Assembly: GCA_026770575.1 (NCBI GenBank)
Contig: MU657166.1
Coordinates: 1,087,102-1,151,101 of the forward strand
Direction of reading: 5' to 3'
Length of the DNA: 64,000 nt
Source: Pelagophyceae sp. CCMP2097
Lineage: Eukaryota; Sar; Pelagophyceae
The notes below the pieces were generated by a model, which saw nothing but the letters and a program-made list of their open reading frames with translations, had not been told where the DNA came from and searched no databases. A program made the translations under genes and the position numbers. Shown here piece after piece: positions 32,944 to 44,195 of the stretch (positions within the stretch are counted from its first letter, which is position 1; every line of letters begins with the position of its first letter).

Positions 32944-33868
32944 ATGAGCGAGGCGGCGCGCGGGCCTGCGGGTCTGAAGATCACCGTCGTTGGGCCGACC
33001 GGGTCCGGCAAGACGACGATCGCAAACTACCTCGCAGCAGAGGACCCGCAAGCCGCCGCCTTCAAGCTCGGCGCCGCCTACCAGGCCACGGTGAGCAAGC
33101 GTTCCGCGCACCGCCTTGCACGCCTCGAACGTAGGTCGGCTGCCGCATCCTCGAGGCGGAGCGCAACCTCAGCAGCAGCGGCACGTCGCCGCCCACGGTG
33201 CGCTGAAACGCGTTTGCCGCCTCTCCGACGGCTTAGACGCAGGTTTTGGAGATTTGGGACACTGGCGGCTCTTCGCTCTACGAATCCTGTTGGCCTGCCA
33301 TCATGAAGGACACGAGCGGGGTAAGCCGCGCCGCCCGTTTCTGCGGCAGACGTATACGCGCAGGTGGTCCTCGTCTACAACCCGGAGAACGAGGGCCAAG
33401 TGTCCGAAAGTGGGGCGTGGTACGACTATTTCGTCGCGAACAACGAACTCGAGGACCAACAGTCAGTCCGCCGCGCCGGGAACCGGGACGCCGGGAACCG
33501 GGACGCGTCGGGACCGCGCTTATTCACCGAGCCTGCTGTCGCAGGTGCATCGTGTTCGCGTTTTCACCAAACGCCGCGCCGGGCACGCGACAGCGGACAT
33601 CGTAACGGCGGCGTCCCGATACCGGCAGCTTGTGGACCCCGACGTTTGACTCGCAGGCCCAAGCTGCAGCACCTCAACGTCATCAACGCGTCTCTCGAGG
33701 ATGGTCAGTCCTTTGCGTCGTCCCGCGGCCGCGTCGTCCCGCGGCCGTGTATCGGGGCGCCCGTGGACTTGAGTGGCAGGCCCGTTCCTGCTGCAGCAGT
33801 TCGACCGATTCCTGCGCCTCATCAAGATCAAAGCGGAGCAGGGCGCGAGCAAGGAGGAAAAGAAGTAA
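32944..33868 (+). CDS. IFT22: IFT22 / RABL5, intraflagellar transport small GTPase-like protein
   Basis: IFT22 is an IFT-B subunit needed for cilium and flagellum assembly. Seven exons (32944-33090, 33135-33197, 33243-33320, 33364-33461, 33545-33601, 33657-33703, 33780-33868) give about 192 residues (human 185). P-loop: VVGPTGSGKTTIANYL. RABL5-specific motifs: CRILEAERN, then EIWDTGGSSLYESCWPAIMK in place of the usual DTAGQE switch II, then VVLVYNPENEG and LQHLNVINASLEDG. The C-terminus has no prenylation Cys, as expected. Introns are 44-83 nt. The donors include GTCAGT twice and GTAACG, so this gene is less GTGCG-biased than its neighbours. Confidence 0.92.
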
Positions 33869-35119
33869 CTCGACCTCCCTCGTCGCAGCAGAGCACCTCT
33901 CTCGCAGAGAGCCCCACGTGCGCATGCGCGACTGTGCAAATCAGTCCCAGAGCGGCCGTTTTATAACGACTCGCAAGAGCTGCTCGAACGTGGCCCTGCA
34001 ACAACCTTGTGGAACAAAAGGCTGGAACCGTTTAAGCGGAAGCCCAGAGCCTTGGGCAGGCTCCTGAGATCTGCTCGCACCGCTCCTATCTCCCGGGAGA
34101 CCTCACCCAGCCTCCTCTCCAACTCCCCCAAGCCGAGCGAAGAGATCGAATCATCTTAGCCCTTCTGAAATCTCGATCCGGGTGCACACGTGCCCTTTGA
34201 GGTCCCTTTTACAACCACTGGGGCCGGCAGTGGGGCGCGACGGGTGAGCCGGCCGCGCCGAGGCACACCCGGCGTTACAGCGCGGTGTCCCAGAGCCGCG
34301 CAGTCTTGTCCATGCTCGCCGTCAATACGCGCTTGCATAGGGCCCCGCAGGGGCCGAGAGCCTACCACTATCTTTAGAAGCACTGTACGGCGCGGGCCGG
34401 CAGAGCGCGCGGCGGAACGCTCCGCCGAATCGTCGTAGTTAGCGCGTATGCTCGGCCAAATCTGCGAGACTGCGCTAATGATTAATGCGCGCCAGGCGCG
34501 CGTTGCTTCGCCGCGTCGCGTCGCGTCGCGTCGCGCGTTTCGGCGAGCCGCGCTGAGGCGTTGGATCGGAGACGTTTTTAGACGGCGTTTTGGCTTCACG
34601 AGTCAATGCCGTGCGCGACGTTAGTGCGTTTACGCGATCGCGGCGCGGTTTTCAACGGATTTAATAACGGGGTCAATAAGGTCATTTGCATCTTTAAATA
34701 TTAAATCGCAAATGACGACATATGATGGGTTAAAATAATGGGAAGGATTACATTTTTCAGACCAGGTCCTCTGCGATCCTTTTTCCTTCTGCGAGGTCTG
34801 AAAAATGTGGTGTGAATGTGTGGCTCCGACGTAGAAACCGAAAAATGTGCATGAAACGCTCATCATAATAAACGCCCAAATAAACACCAGAAATTTAATA
34901 TTTAACAAAATTTAATATGGAAATATATTCCAAATATATTCCAAATATATTCCAAATATATTTAAAACAGACGTTAATATCCTCCGCAGCGCGTGAAAAT
35001 GGTTGCAAAAACGAAAATAAACATAAAATCCCGGCTCCAAGATACGTTCCTCGAAACGATCTCTTAAGGCAGGAACAGTCCTTAGTTACAATTGTAGAGG
35101 TAGGCGCCCCTGCGGGGCC
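33869..35119. other. Long intergenic stretch with AT-rich island
   Basis: 33.9-34.6 kb is GC-rich, with a (cgcgt)n run near 34508-34538 and a GC hairpin at about 34339-34356. 34.63-35.05 kb is strikingly AT-rich for this genome. It contains a 92-codon minus-strand frame (34908-34630) whose start, MLNIKFLVFIWAFIMMSVSC, resembles a signal peptide. No homology is recognised and I do not call it a gene. Confidence 0.5.
34918..34964. repeat. 11-bp tandem repeat (ccaaatatatt)
   Basis: About four head-to-tail copies of ccaaatatatt in the AT-rich island. Confidence 0.85.
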
Positions 35120-35759
35120 CTAATCGGGCGAGAGGATTCCTCCGTCGATCTTCCCGGCGAGGATGGTGGTGCCCTTCGAGATGCGGTCCTGCCAGACGAG
35201 TTTACGCAGAGCCAGCACCGCGGCGCGCGCGTCGCGAGCGACGTGCTTCGTCACGAGGAGGCCGTTTGGCGAGGCCGCCAGGCGCAGGATGGGCGTGACC
35301 AGGTCGCGCTGCTCAAACACGCGGACTGCGAGCGCGGCACCGCCGGCGCGCGCCCGGGCGCGCCGCGAGGCCCGGGTGGTGGCGGGCATGCCCTTCGAGC
35401 GGGCCGGGCCCGGGGGGGCGTGCGCCGGCGCGGCGACGAAGTCGGCGACGAAGTCGGCGACGACAGCGTGGAGCTTCAAAGTCCCGGGGCGGCCGTGCAG
35501 CACGAGTGTAGTTTCGAAGTTCTCGGAAACGCAAAGTTTCGGGCCCGAGATGCAACCCCTCCTCCTCTTCTTCCGTGACTGCGGCGGCCGCCGCGGCCGT
35601 CTGCGCGCCGTGCCCCGACTCGTAGCTGGTCAGGGGACCGCTGTTCCTCAAGTTTATCGGGTTCATATCGGCCTCCACGGCTTCCTTTTTGGGTTCGGCC
35701 TCTCGGTAATCGACACCCTCTCCAAAGGTGGACAGGGAAAAGGTCGAGTACGACTCCAT
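35120..35759 (-). CDS. Hypothetical protein, two exons (tentative)
   Basis: The C-terminal exon (35558-35120) is clearly coding by codon bias, with ENFETTLVLHGRPGTLKLHA and a conserved-looking end (RDLVTPILRLAASPNGLLVT ... LVWQDRISKGTTILAGKIDG). An upstream exon, 35759-35620 (start MESYSTFSLSTF), joins it in phase 2 through a 61-nt intron with a weak GTCGGG donor, giving about 192 residues. I do not recognise the family. The plus strand has a competing frame over 35750-35937 with good codon bias, so the 5' half is uncertain; the C-terminal part is more secure. Confidence 0.4.
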
Positions 35760-36029
35760 CTTCAAGTACGCCAGGGTCCAAGGGTTCGGCCTCGGCTGCC
35801 TCCTCGGCGGATACCGGCGTCTGGGAAACCCGAACCGTCAGACGGAGTTGAGAGCGGCAGGCCTCCCCCAGGTCGGCGCGAGCGTCTTCGTGCCGGGCCG
35901 CTGGCGCCAAGCCTTCCTCACGCTCGACGGGTGCTGACGGAGCTCTACGTCGCGCCAAAGTGAGCCCCGCCGCGGCATCCTCCGGAGGCGCGGGTTTGCA
36001 CAGCTCGATACGATTACACAATTGGGTCG

Positions 36030-37401
36030 TCACTTCTTCCCCTTCTTCCCCGCCTTGGCCTTCTTCTGCACGCCGCCGCGGATGGTGCACTGCCGCGCCT
36101 CCAAAGCGGCGGTGACCTCGGGGGGTAGTTTGCAGACCTGCTTTTTTGCCGCTCGCAAATCCAGCTCGCGCAGATTCTCCCAGGCAGCGGCCGTCGCCGG
36201 TAAAGCCTTGAGGCCGGGGCACTTTTTCGCTTGGAGCTCGCGGAGGGCGGTGCAGTCGCCGGCCGAAGCCGGGAGCGAGGCGAACTTGGCACAGTTATTG
36301 ATGTAAAGTTCCGCCAGCGACTTGCACTGGTCGATGGAGTCGGGCAAAGTGCGGAGGTTGTTGGAGGATAAAGTGAGCATGCGGCACTTTGTTAAATTCC
36401 CGAGCTCGTCGGGGAGTTGGTCCAGCTTATTTTTGTACAAATGAAGCTCCTCGACATTCACTAAAGACCCAAGCACCTCCGGCGGAACGTCGGTGATCTT
36501 GTTGTTGCCCAGGTGCAGCTTGATGAGGCCCGTGCAGCAGGCCAGGAACGGCGGCAGTGCGGCGAGCTGGTTGGAGCGCAGGTCGAGCTCTCTCAGCGAG
36601 ACTAAAGACTCGACGCTCGGCAGCTCCTTCAGCTCGTTGGAGCCGAGATAGAGGACCTCGAGGTTTGCCCAGGCCTCGCCCATGGTGGGCAGCGTTTGCA
36701 GAGCGTTGTTGCGCAGGTTTAGGTGTGTGAGGGCTATCCAGCCGTTGCACGCTTGGGCGGGCAGCGTCCTCAGCGCGTTCTTCGACGCCGAGAACTTTCG
36801 AAGCTTGCGCCAGGACCCGACGTCGTCCGGCAGCGCCGTGATCTGGTTGCCGTCGAGGCAGAGCACCTCTAGCTGCGGGAAGTTGAGGCACGCCGCCGCC
36901 GACAAAGGGCCGTTGAGAAAGTTGTACGACAGGTCCAAATCTGTGAGCTGCCGGAGGCCCGAGCAGACATCGAAGACGTGCTGCGACCCGAAGAGCTGGT
37001 TGTGCGACAGGTCCAGCTTGATCAGCAGGTTGCCGAGCTCGGGCCTGCGCGCGACCGCTCGAAGGGACGATCCGACGCGCGGCCTTAACGCACATGCGCA
37101 TGTCGTCGGGCATGGCTGCGAGGTTGGAGCGGGAGAGGTCGAGTTCGTCCTTGTCACGGAGGACGGCTCTGCGGATCTTGAAGAAGACGCACTCCATCAT
37201 GATCTCGTCCGCGCGCTCCTGCCGCAGAGTCGCGTCGCCGAGCCTAAGCGGAGCGATGACGGCGGGCCACGCGGCCGGCGAACGACGGGAGGCGCACCTC
37301 GGGCAGCAGGCGCGCTCGCGCTCGCGCACGATCGTCCGCGTCGTCAGGACCTCGGGCCCGGCCTCCTTCTTGCCCTTGCCCTTCTTGGCCTTCTTGGGCA
37401 T
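36030..37401 (-). CDS. Leucine-rich-repeat protein (SHOC2/PIRL-like)
   Basis: Exons 37401-37330, 37218-37094 and 37044-36030 give about 403 residues. The Lys-rich N-terminus (MPKKAKKGKGKK) and Lys-rich C-terminus bracket about 12 LRRs of the intracellular 23-residue type (LxxLxLxxNxLxxLPxxL), e.g. LTHLNLRNNALQTLP and LRELDLRSNQLAALP. There is no signal peptide, membrane segment or catalytic domain, so a cytosolic protein-binding scaffold is likely. Donors are GTGCGC and GTGCGT. The start lies 241 bp from the divergent DOT1-like gene, so they may share a promoter. Confidence 0.88.
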
Positions 37402-37642
37402 GTTGCACGAGTGCGCGCTCAAACGAGCGCCTCCGGCAGCGGCGGGTGAGGGTCCCCGCGTACGACGCGCTCTCGAGTTCACGTCCGAGAAAAAAAACGC
37501 GTTGGACTTCGCGAGCCGTTCAACAGGCACTTTCGGCATTTTCGCTGCACTTGCCATGCCTCAAGAATTTGCACGTAGATCTATAACGAAGTCTGGTTCG
37601 ACGGTGGTAGAGCTCGGCCGACAACGTCCACTCTATCGCGCC

Positions 37643-39173
37643 ATGGCGGAGTTCGGCGCGGCCAAGGCCAGCACGGAGAACCAGGACAAGTTCAAGTCGT
37701 TCTGCGCGACTGTGAGTTCCACGCTTGGACGGGAATGCGTCGCAGGCGATGATGCGTGCCTTCTCAGGCCACTTTTACGACCGACGACGCGCGCAAGCAC
37801 GTCCAGGAGGCGAGTCGCGATTTTTGCGCGCCGTCACGCGCGCCGCCGCAAATTCGGGCCCGAGAACTATAGCCGGCCTCGAGGCGGTCTTTGCGCCGGG
37901 GCCGGCGCCGCGGGCCCGCGCGCGCCGCCTCGGCCTATGCGGCCCGCGGGATGCGTTTTGTTTTCAGGCGCTGCGGCGCCGTGTCGACGAGACCAAGGAG
38001 GATGCGCTGGTGCGCGTGCGACAGCGGCAACCTGTGTACGACGTCGTCTTCCAGCAGTACTAGGAACCCGCGTCTGGAATTCTCCGGAAAACCCGGGACC
38101 GGAATGAAGGACGGTGCTGGCGGCGCGGCGTCAGAGGCTCGGGTGCACCGGGCGCGGCTGGTCGTCTCTGCCGTGCGCTAAAAATCGGCACGTTTGTGGG
38201 GCCGTGTGCACCATGACGCGTGCGCTTTAGATGGCTCTCTACCCACGGTAAGCACGTCTCCAAGCGCGAGCGCGAGGCCCTCGGCATGCACACGTCGTCG
38301 CTGATCTACGGCGAGATTAACTACGAGTCGTTTGGCAGGACGATAGAAAAAATTCGTACCGTGCGTGCGTCGTTTGCCCCCGCGGCGGTCTATACCCCCG
38401 GCCTTTGGGTGCAGAAAAAATTCGTACCGTGCTGCACCAACCCGTGTTTATAGGTCTACGGCCTGCCCGGCGTGGGCGCGTCTGACGCCAAGGGCATCAT
38501 GCAGCAGCCCGGGACTGGCGTGTTTTACGACTTGGGTTCCGGCGCGGGCAAGCCCACCATCGCCGCCGCCACGCTTTTCCGCTTCGAGCGCGCTCTGGGC
38601 CTCGAGTTCCTGCCGGGCCTCGTTTCGGCGTCGCACGCGGCGCGGGAGCGATGGGCCGAGGTGGCGCACGACATGCTCCGGTTGATCGACCCGGCGGAGT
38701 TCTCGGGCCTTGCGCGCACGGCAGTCGAGTTCCACCGCGGCGACATCACCGACCTCGTCGCGCACGACTGGACCATCGGCGACGTTGTCTTTGCGAACTC
38801 GACTTGCTTCGACGACGTGCTGTTGGCCGCGCTGGCGCGCGAGGCGTCGCGAATGCGCAAGGGGACTTTTTTTATCACTTTCACCAAGCGCCTGCCGTCG
38901 CCGCACTTCGAGACGTGCGAGGCCGAGCTGCACCAGATGAGCTGGGGCGGAGCGACGGTGTACATCCAACAAAAAATGACGGAATCCTGCCAACCGACGG
39001 GCGACCAGCCTTCCCCCGTCGCCGAGGCGTGGGCGAAACAGGCCAAGGAGGCCGTCGTCGACGTCGAAGCAGACGCCGACCGCACGCCCGTCCCGGGCTG
39101 CTTCTCGCCGCTGCAAGCTCTCCTCGGCCGCTTGGACTTGCGCTTGGGCCCGCAACTCAAGGAACCCAGCTGA
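37643..39173 (+). CDS. DOT1-like SAM-dependent methyltransferase
   Basis: Four exons (37643-37711, 37968-38056, 38231-38360, 38454-39173), about 335 residues. The fold matches histone H3-K79 methyltransferase DOT1: an N-terminal helical part ending in LIYGEINYESFGRTIEKI, then the SAM loop FYDLGSGAGKPTIAAA, GLEFLPGLVSAS, and the DOT1-type catalytic block GDVVFANSTCFDD followed by FFITFTKRLP. The protein is small and lacks the DNA/nucleosome-binding extension of animal DOT1L. Small DOT1-like proteins are widespread in algae and their substrates are mostly untested. A 20-bp direct repeat spans the end of exon 3 and reappears within intron 3. Confidence 0.8.
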
Positions 39174-39288
39174 CCCTGCCGCGCCGACAAACCCGTGGCG
39201 CCAAGAAGGGCGCGCGAGCCCGGGCGAAGCAGCCCCCGAGCGACTCGTACTTTTTGACCCAGTTTCTTCTTCCACCCAAAGGGTGTTG

Positions 39289-40547
39289 TTAGCGCCCTTT
39301 TTGTTGGTGGTAGTCTTCGACGCCCTTGCGCAAACTCGGCTGCGACGCGTCCGCGCCGACGGTCTCGGCGAGGTATTGGGCGTCGAGCTCGTTGAAGATT
39401 TGCATCGCGGCTCTTTCGAGTGCCGTGAGGTCCGGATGCCAAAAGTCGACGAGGAGCACGTAGACGGGCGCCTCCGCCTCGTTTCGAGTCTTGTGCCAAA
39501 ACGTAGTGTCGATCACCGTCGGGTCGCCGCCCGCGGACCACGTCCGCGTCTCGCCGTCGCACGTCAACGCGCAAGACGCCGTCGCCGAATCGCCTTCGCC
39601 AGAATCGAGCGGGATGTGCCTACGGCGGCGCTCCGGATGCACGCGTTTCCCTGACTCCCCCGGCGTCGATGGAGCCTCTCGCGACTCCGTGCCATCAAAG
39701 CCGGGTGATCCGACAGGGGTGCTCCGAGGAGCATCCCTTACGCGGGGACTTACGCGGTGAGGAAATAGTTCCGGTCGTCCGTGTGTCTAGGCAGCCCCGA
39801 GCCGCCCGCCTGCCGGACGATGCAGCAGTCAGCAGGGCCGAGGGGCACACCGAGGCCGCGCAGCAGGTCGAGCGTGTTGGGAAAGTGTTGGGAAGCTTCA
39901 AAATGCTCGGCGCCAAAGGTGCTCAGGGAGACTTGCGTCCATCCGAGGGCGTCGAACTGCGCCTGGTCGTTGCCCACCCAAAGCTCCGGACCGGCAGCGA
40001 GCGCGGCTCGGAGTTCGCGCGAGACGATGCTGCGCAGCGCGTGCAACTGCGAAAGCCATTGAAAGTCGCCGTGGTCGTGCCAGGGCTTTGCTCCGAGGCC
40101 CGGGAAGTGCACCAGCGGCCGCACTCTACGGCGGCCGCCCGCGAGGTCCGCCTGCGGCCCGACGGCCAGTCTAGTGGCGCCCTCGGTGCGCGCACGGCCG
40201 GAGATGGGCAGCGAGACGAGCTGGTGCGTGATGATCAGGTGGCGCATTCGCCAGAGGTCGTCGGTTGAGTGTTTTGGGAGGTCCTCGACGAAGCGCTCTT
40301 CGAGGTCGGCGAAGAACTTCGCGTCGCGCGCGTGCGCCGCCGCATCCGAGCACTTTGCGCCGTGCAGGCCGCGCATCTGCTCGACGACGCCGCCGAATAA
40401 AGCGCGCTGGGCGAACTCTGGGGCGAAGATGCTGACCTTCGCCTCGGACCGCAGGATCGTTCGCGTCGTAAAGGCGTTGCTCGAGAAGAAGCCGTCGACG
40501 GGAAACGAAACCACCGCGCAGGCCGCGAGGCAGCGCAGGAAGGCCAT
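39289..40547 (-). CDS. Aspartyl/asparaginyl beta-hydroxylase-like oxygenase
   Basis: Exons 40547-39754 and 39619-39289 join in phase 2 (GTAAGT..CGTAG, 134 nt), giving about 374 residues. The N-terminus (MAFLRCLAACAVVSFPVDGF) is a signal-type sequence; the FFSSNAF that follows could be a plastid transit motif. The C-terminal third carries the Asp/Asn hydroxylase pattern: GLPRHTDDRNYFLTAHIPLD supplies the first iron ligands, and VIDTTFWHKTRNE the distal His and a substrate/2-OG-binding Arg. The splice restores the conserved run across the junction. The middle is unrelated to animal AspH and has no TPRs. Substrate unknown. Confidence 0.8.
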
Positions 40548-40735
40548 CGCGCCCCGCCTTCGGACCGCGTCGCGGCGAGGCGACTCGGAATCGGGGAATT
40601 CTTATCGCTAATATTTAGCGACACCTTTTAACAAAATCCTAAGCCCCAGGGCTCCAGGGCTCCAGGGGCCGCCGGCGCGCCCGCCCGCGCCGCTCCCTTG
40701 CACCGAGGAACCACCGCAGTGTCGACCATCGATTG

Positions 40736-41697
40736 CTATGAACCCATGCTTAGGAAGGTCTGGGCCTCTTTTGGCGTTGCGGCGTTGATGCGTTGGAGGC
40801 AGGAAAGCGCTTTGACCCAGTTGTACAGAAAGTGCGCCGAAACGGGCACGAAGAGGCCGCCGCCCGTGTACACAGAGGCGAGGCCGAGGAAAATCCCGAA
40901 GCCAAACGCCTCTAGCGCGTAGCCGAAACGCCCGTGGTCGACGTTGATGGCGTGCGACGCGCCAAACGCCAGCGCCGCAACGACCGCCGCCAGGCCCGCG
41001 TCCATGAACAATGCCAGACCCTGCAGGAAAATGCCGCGGAAGAGGAACTCCTCGAGGAACGCCGCCGACGCCGCCGCGACTGCGCAGGGGCCCGCGGCCG
41101 CGCAGAGCGACCGCGGCACCGGCGAAAACGACGCCACGTGCTTGTCGGCGAAAACGCCGCGCGCTCTAAAAACTTTTGCGAAGACGACGTCGACCAACGC
41201 CTGCGCGCCTAGGACGCCGGCCAGCGCCACGGGCCACGGGACGAACGGCCAGAAGAGGAACCGGAGCTCGCGACGCTCGCACGTCAAGAGGGAGAAGACG
41301 ATGCACAACGCCGCGCCGGCCGCCGCCTGTCCGCCTCGTGAGTACGCATCGAGGGCGCGCGACGGACCTGCTTGACGGAGACGGCTCGCGCTGCCCGAGC
41401 GTAAACGGAAAACGTTTCCGGCCGCGTCGTTTTGAGGAAAGTTGCGAGGGGTATAGAAGTGTTCTTCTTGTCCAAGTCGAGCTGCTTGACGCCCTGCCGC
41501 AGCTGCGAAATCTGCTGGTCGCGTGCGCGCTTGATCGAGGCCTCGAGCATGAGCTGGTGTTTGGCCTTCAAAGCCGCGGCCTCAGCCGCCGCCTCGGCGC
41601 CCGCCGGCGACGCGCATCGCCGCGCAACGCGCCGTTGCCCGCGCGGTGGCGGGACGAACGCGCGCGCGGCCAAAACGCAGAGCACCCACCACCGCAT
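40736..41697 (-). CDS. CPBP-family intramembrane metalloprotease (CAAX-protease/ABI)
   Basis: Exons 41697-41368 and 41326-40736 join in phase 0 across a 41-nt intron (GTCCGT..GGACAG), the shortest well-supported intron here; about 306 residues. Motif 1 is EEFLFRG, motif 2 FGASHA and motif 3 HFLYN, the Glu/His residues thought to coordinate zinc in Rce1/CPBP proteases. Several TM helices surround them. The N-terminus (MRWWVLCVLAARAFVPPPRG) looks like a stramenopile bipartite plastid leader (hydrophobic signal then A-F with basic residues), followed by a coiled stretch. Plastid membrane location is inferred, as for plant BCM-type CPBP proteins. Confidence 0.85.
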
Positions 41698-41988
41698 GGG
41701 CGCTCGCCGCGCCGCCTTTTTCGCCTTGCAGAATTGTTTAGCGATTAAACCTCGCTGCCGAGTCCTCACTTGGGCGGTCGAGCCATCCCTGGCCGTCTCC
41801 TGCCCGTTCAGCCCCATTGGGCCGCCTCGCGTGGTGTTCGTGTGGGTGGTGGATCTCGGTGCCGGCCGCCTCTTCGCGTCGCGCTAGGTGGCAAAGAGGA
41901 AGGAAGCGGTTCTTGCGTCGAAATCGGCAGGTGCCAACGACACAGGCTGCGTCTCGGTCACGCGGGTGGGTCATCCGGTCGAAACACT

Positions 41989-42271
41989 NNNNNNNNNNNN
42001 NNNNNNNNNNNNNNNNNNNNNNNNNNNNNNNNNNNNNNNNNNNNNNNNNNNNNNNNNNNNNNNNNNNNNNNNNNNNNNNNNNNNNNNNNNNNNNNNNNNN
42101 NNNNNNNNNNNNNNNNNNNNNNNNNNNNNNNNNNNNNNNNNNNNNNNNNNNNNNNNNNNNNNNNNNNNNNNNNNNNNNNNNNNNNNNNNNNNNNNNNNNN
42201 NNNNNNNNNNNNNNNNNNNNNNNNNNNNNNNNNNNNNNNNNNNNNNNNNNNNNNNNNNNNNNNNNNNNNNN
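41989..42271. other. Assembly gap (283 N)
   Basis: Run of N directly abutting a tandem repeat on its right. Confidence 1.
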
Positions 42272-42390
42272 TTGGCCTCGGTGGGTGCATAGTCCTCGTT
42301 GGGTCTCTTCCAACACGGGCTTCATTGGCCTCGGCGGGTTAGTCCTCATTGGGTCTCTTCCAACACGGGCTTCATTGGCCTCGGTGGGTG
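42272..42390. repeat. 50-53-bp tandem repeat at gap edge
   Basis: Units beginning ttggcctcgg and containing gggtctcttccaacacgggc; one of 53 bp, one of 50 bp and a partial third. It probably continues into the gap. Confidence 0.85.
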
Positions 42391-42792
42391 CGAACGGGGT
42401 GGGGTTGGGCGTCCGGGCTCTTCGGCTGGCGGCGGCGCCGCGGGGTGGGCGCCTCGGCACTAGGGCGGGAGGGCCAGATAAACGTCCTCGCGCTCCGAGT
42501 CGCAGCTCGGAAGCCGCGCTCGCCGAAGTTTCGGGGGTTCTGGAGGATTTAAAATAACGCCACTGAAACCCATGGCCCATTTGGGTCCTTTAGGCTGACG
42601 GCGCGCGCGCGTACGGAGGCGGCCTGGGGCTTTGCCTACCAACGCCTTCCAACGCCAGGCCAACCTTGGGGCTCGTGCGGCACGTGCAAAACGTGCTCGA
42701 GGCTGCTCGGCACGTTGCGGACTTTTTTGGCGGTTTGATGTTCTTTTTCTAAAAAAGTCTCTGACGCATAGCCACGCGGAACACCACCCCCC

Positions 42793-44195
42793 ATGGCGCC
42801 CCCGCGCTTGCTGCTGCTCTGCGCGTTCGCCGCGCCGGCGGCGGCCCTGATGCACGAGTCGTTGGCGCGGCTGCTGCTGCAGAGGACGCTGCAGACGCAG
42901 GTGACGTACCTTACCGACTTTCACGATGAAGTAAAAGCAAACTGGCTCTGCGGCTACGGAGACCCCTGCGCTTCCCTCGGCGCCATGCGGCTCTCCAACG
43001 AGGAGTGCACGCCAAAGTCCCCAAGAGCAGCGTCCAAAATGACGATGCGGGCGCCCAAAGCGTTCAAACGCCAACGCCGCGAGGGCCACGATGCGATGGC
43101 GAGCCCCCGAGGCAGCCGGGGCGCCCGCCGGCCCGCGTTGTGGACGCGTCGACGTAGGTACCACGGCCTCGACGTCTTCTCTTCGCACAGCCCAAAGGAC
43201 TACCTCGCTTCCATGCTCGCGGCAGTGCGTGCCACTCTCGAGCGCGGCCCTGACGGCGTTGTCGGACCCGATGGCCTGTAGGAGCCGATCACGTACGCTG
43301 TGCGGTACGCCGTCGGCAGGCCGGACATGCAGCCCGGGAGCTCTGAGGCTCCCGACGGTTTCGTTGAGGCGGCGCAGGCGGGCCTGTCCATGTGGGCCAG
43401 CGCGGCGCAGTCAAGGCGCTCGAACCCGTTCCTGCCGGCGCAGCAAAAGTACATCGAGTACGACGACGAGGTGATGCCCGGCCGCGTGGCGCTTTTAGTG
43501 ATGTCGACGCGGACGCAGCTCGCTCGCGAATGGGCCAGAGACCTCATCGCTATTGGAGACGGGTCCATCACCGCCGCCATCGACCTAAGGTCATCGACGG
43601 CGGCGTACGCGAGCGTCGTGAACCAGCACTCTTTGGGTGATGATGACGGCTCCTCCAGCCCGCTGCGGTCCGGCTCCCTCGACCTCTGCGAAAGGCTCGC
43701 CACGCGCGAGGCCGTGCGCGACGTCTGCGCCAAGCTATCCGACCCAACGGTGGCCGACTGGCTCGAGCGCAGACTCATGCGCGACGCCGCGCCGCCGGAA
43801 GCGCTGGGCTCCGCGGCCACCGCCGCCGCGGCAGAGGCCTCGCTGGAAGTCCTCCTCGCGGCGGCGGCGTGCCGCTTCGCCGAGGCGGACCTGCTCGGGG
43901 CGCACGACAGGAACCGCGGGCTGGCCATGCGGTGGATCGACGAGCTCGCAAACGCGCAACCCTTTAAAAACTCGAGCGGCAAGCTGGTGAATCCTGCCGA
44001 CCTCGCGAGGTACGACCTTTGAACCGCGTCGTGTTTTGACCGCGTCGTGGCCCGCGTACAACCCGCGACGCTGCGCGTAGGACCGTCCTCGACCGACGGG
44101 CCGTCGTCGTGGAAGGCTGGGCCCGCGACATCATCCAACAGGTCAAGAGTGAAGACACCGCACTCCTGCGGCGCAAGCTCGAGTCGCACCTGTAA
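42793..44195 (+). CDS. Unknown secreted or plastid-routed protein
   Basis: Four exons (42793-43004, 43158-43224, 43282-44009, 44081-44195) give about 373 residues. A strong signal peptide (MAPPRLLLLCAFAAPAAAL) is followed by a helical start with LTDFHDEVKANWLCGYGDP. Later blocks include FSSHSPKDYLASMLAAV, YAVRYAVGRPDMQPG, PGRVALLVMSTRTQLAREWA and DPTVADWLERRLM. All four exons share the strong C/G third-position bias, and the phases match (2, 0, 2). An apparent in-frame TAG at 43279 is the end of intron 2 (GTGCGT..CTGTAG). I recognise no family or catalytic motif. Confidence 0.7.

Larger units (their letters stand above)
41698..42792. other. Intergenic, includes gap and minisatellite
   Basis: Between the CPBP start and the next plus-strand gene. 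Apart from the gap and tandem repeat (listed separately) I see no gene. Confidence 0.5.

Noticed and set aside
34630..34908. 92-codon AT-rich frame as a gene
   Set aside because: No homology, no codon-bias support in AT-rich DNA, and start/stop occur by chance at this composition; kept only as a finding.
35728..35937. Plus-strand frame with a glycine-rich stretch (GFGLGCLLGG) that hinted at a TIM17/22-type membrane protein
   Set aside because: No second membrane segment joins it with a consistent phase, and the minus strand offers a complete two-exon model over the region. Left as an uncertainty in that gene's entry.
43279..43281. Apparent in-frame stop (TAG) within the unknown secreted protein
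   Set aside because: It is the 3' end of a normal 57-nt intron (GTGCGT..CTGTAG) whose removal keeps phase.
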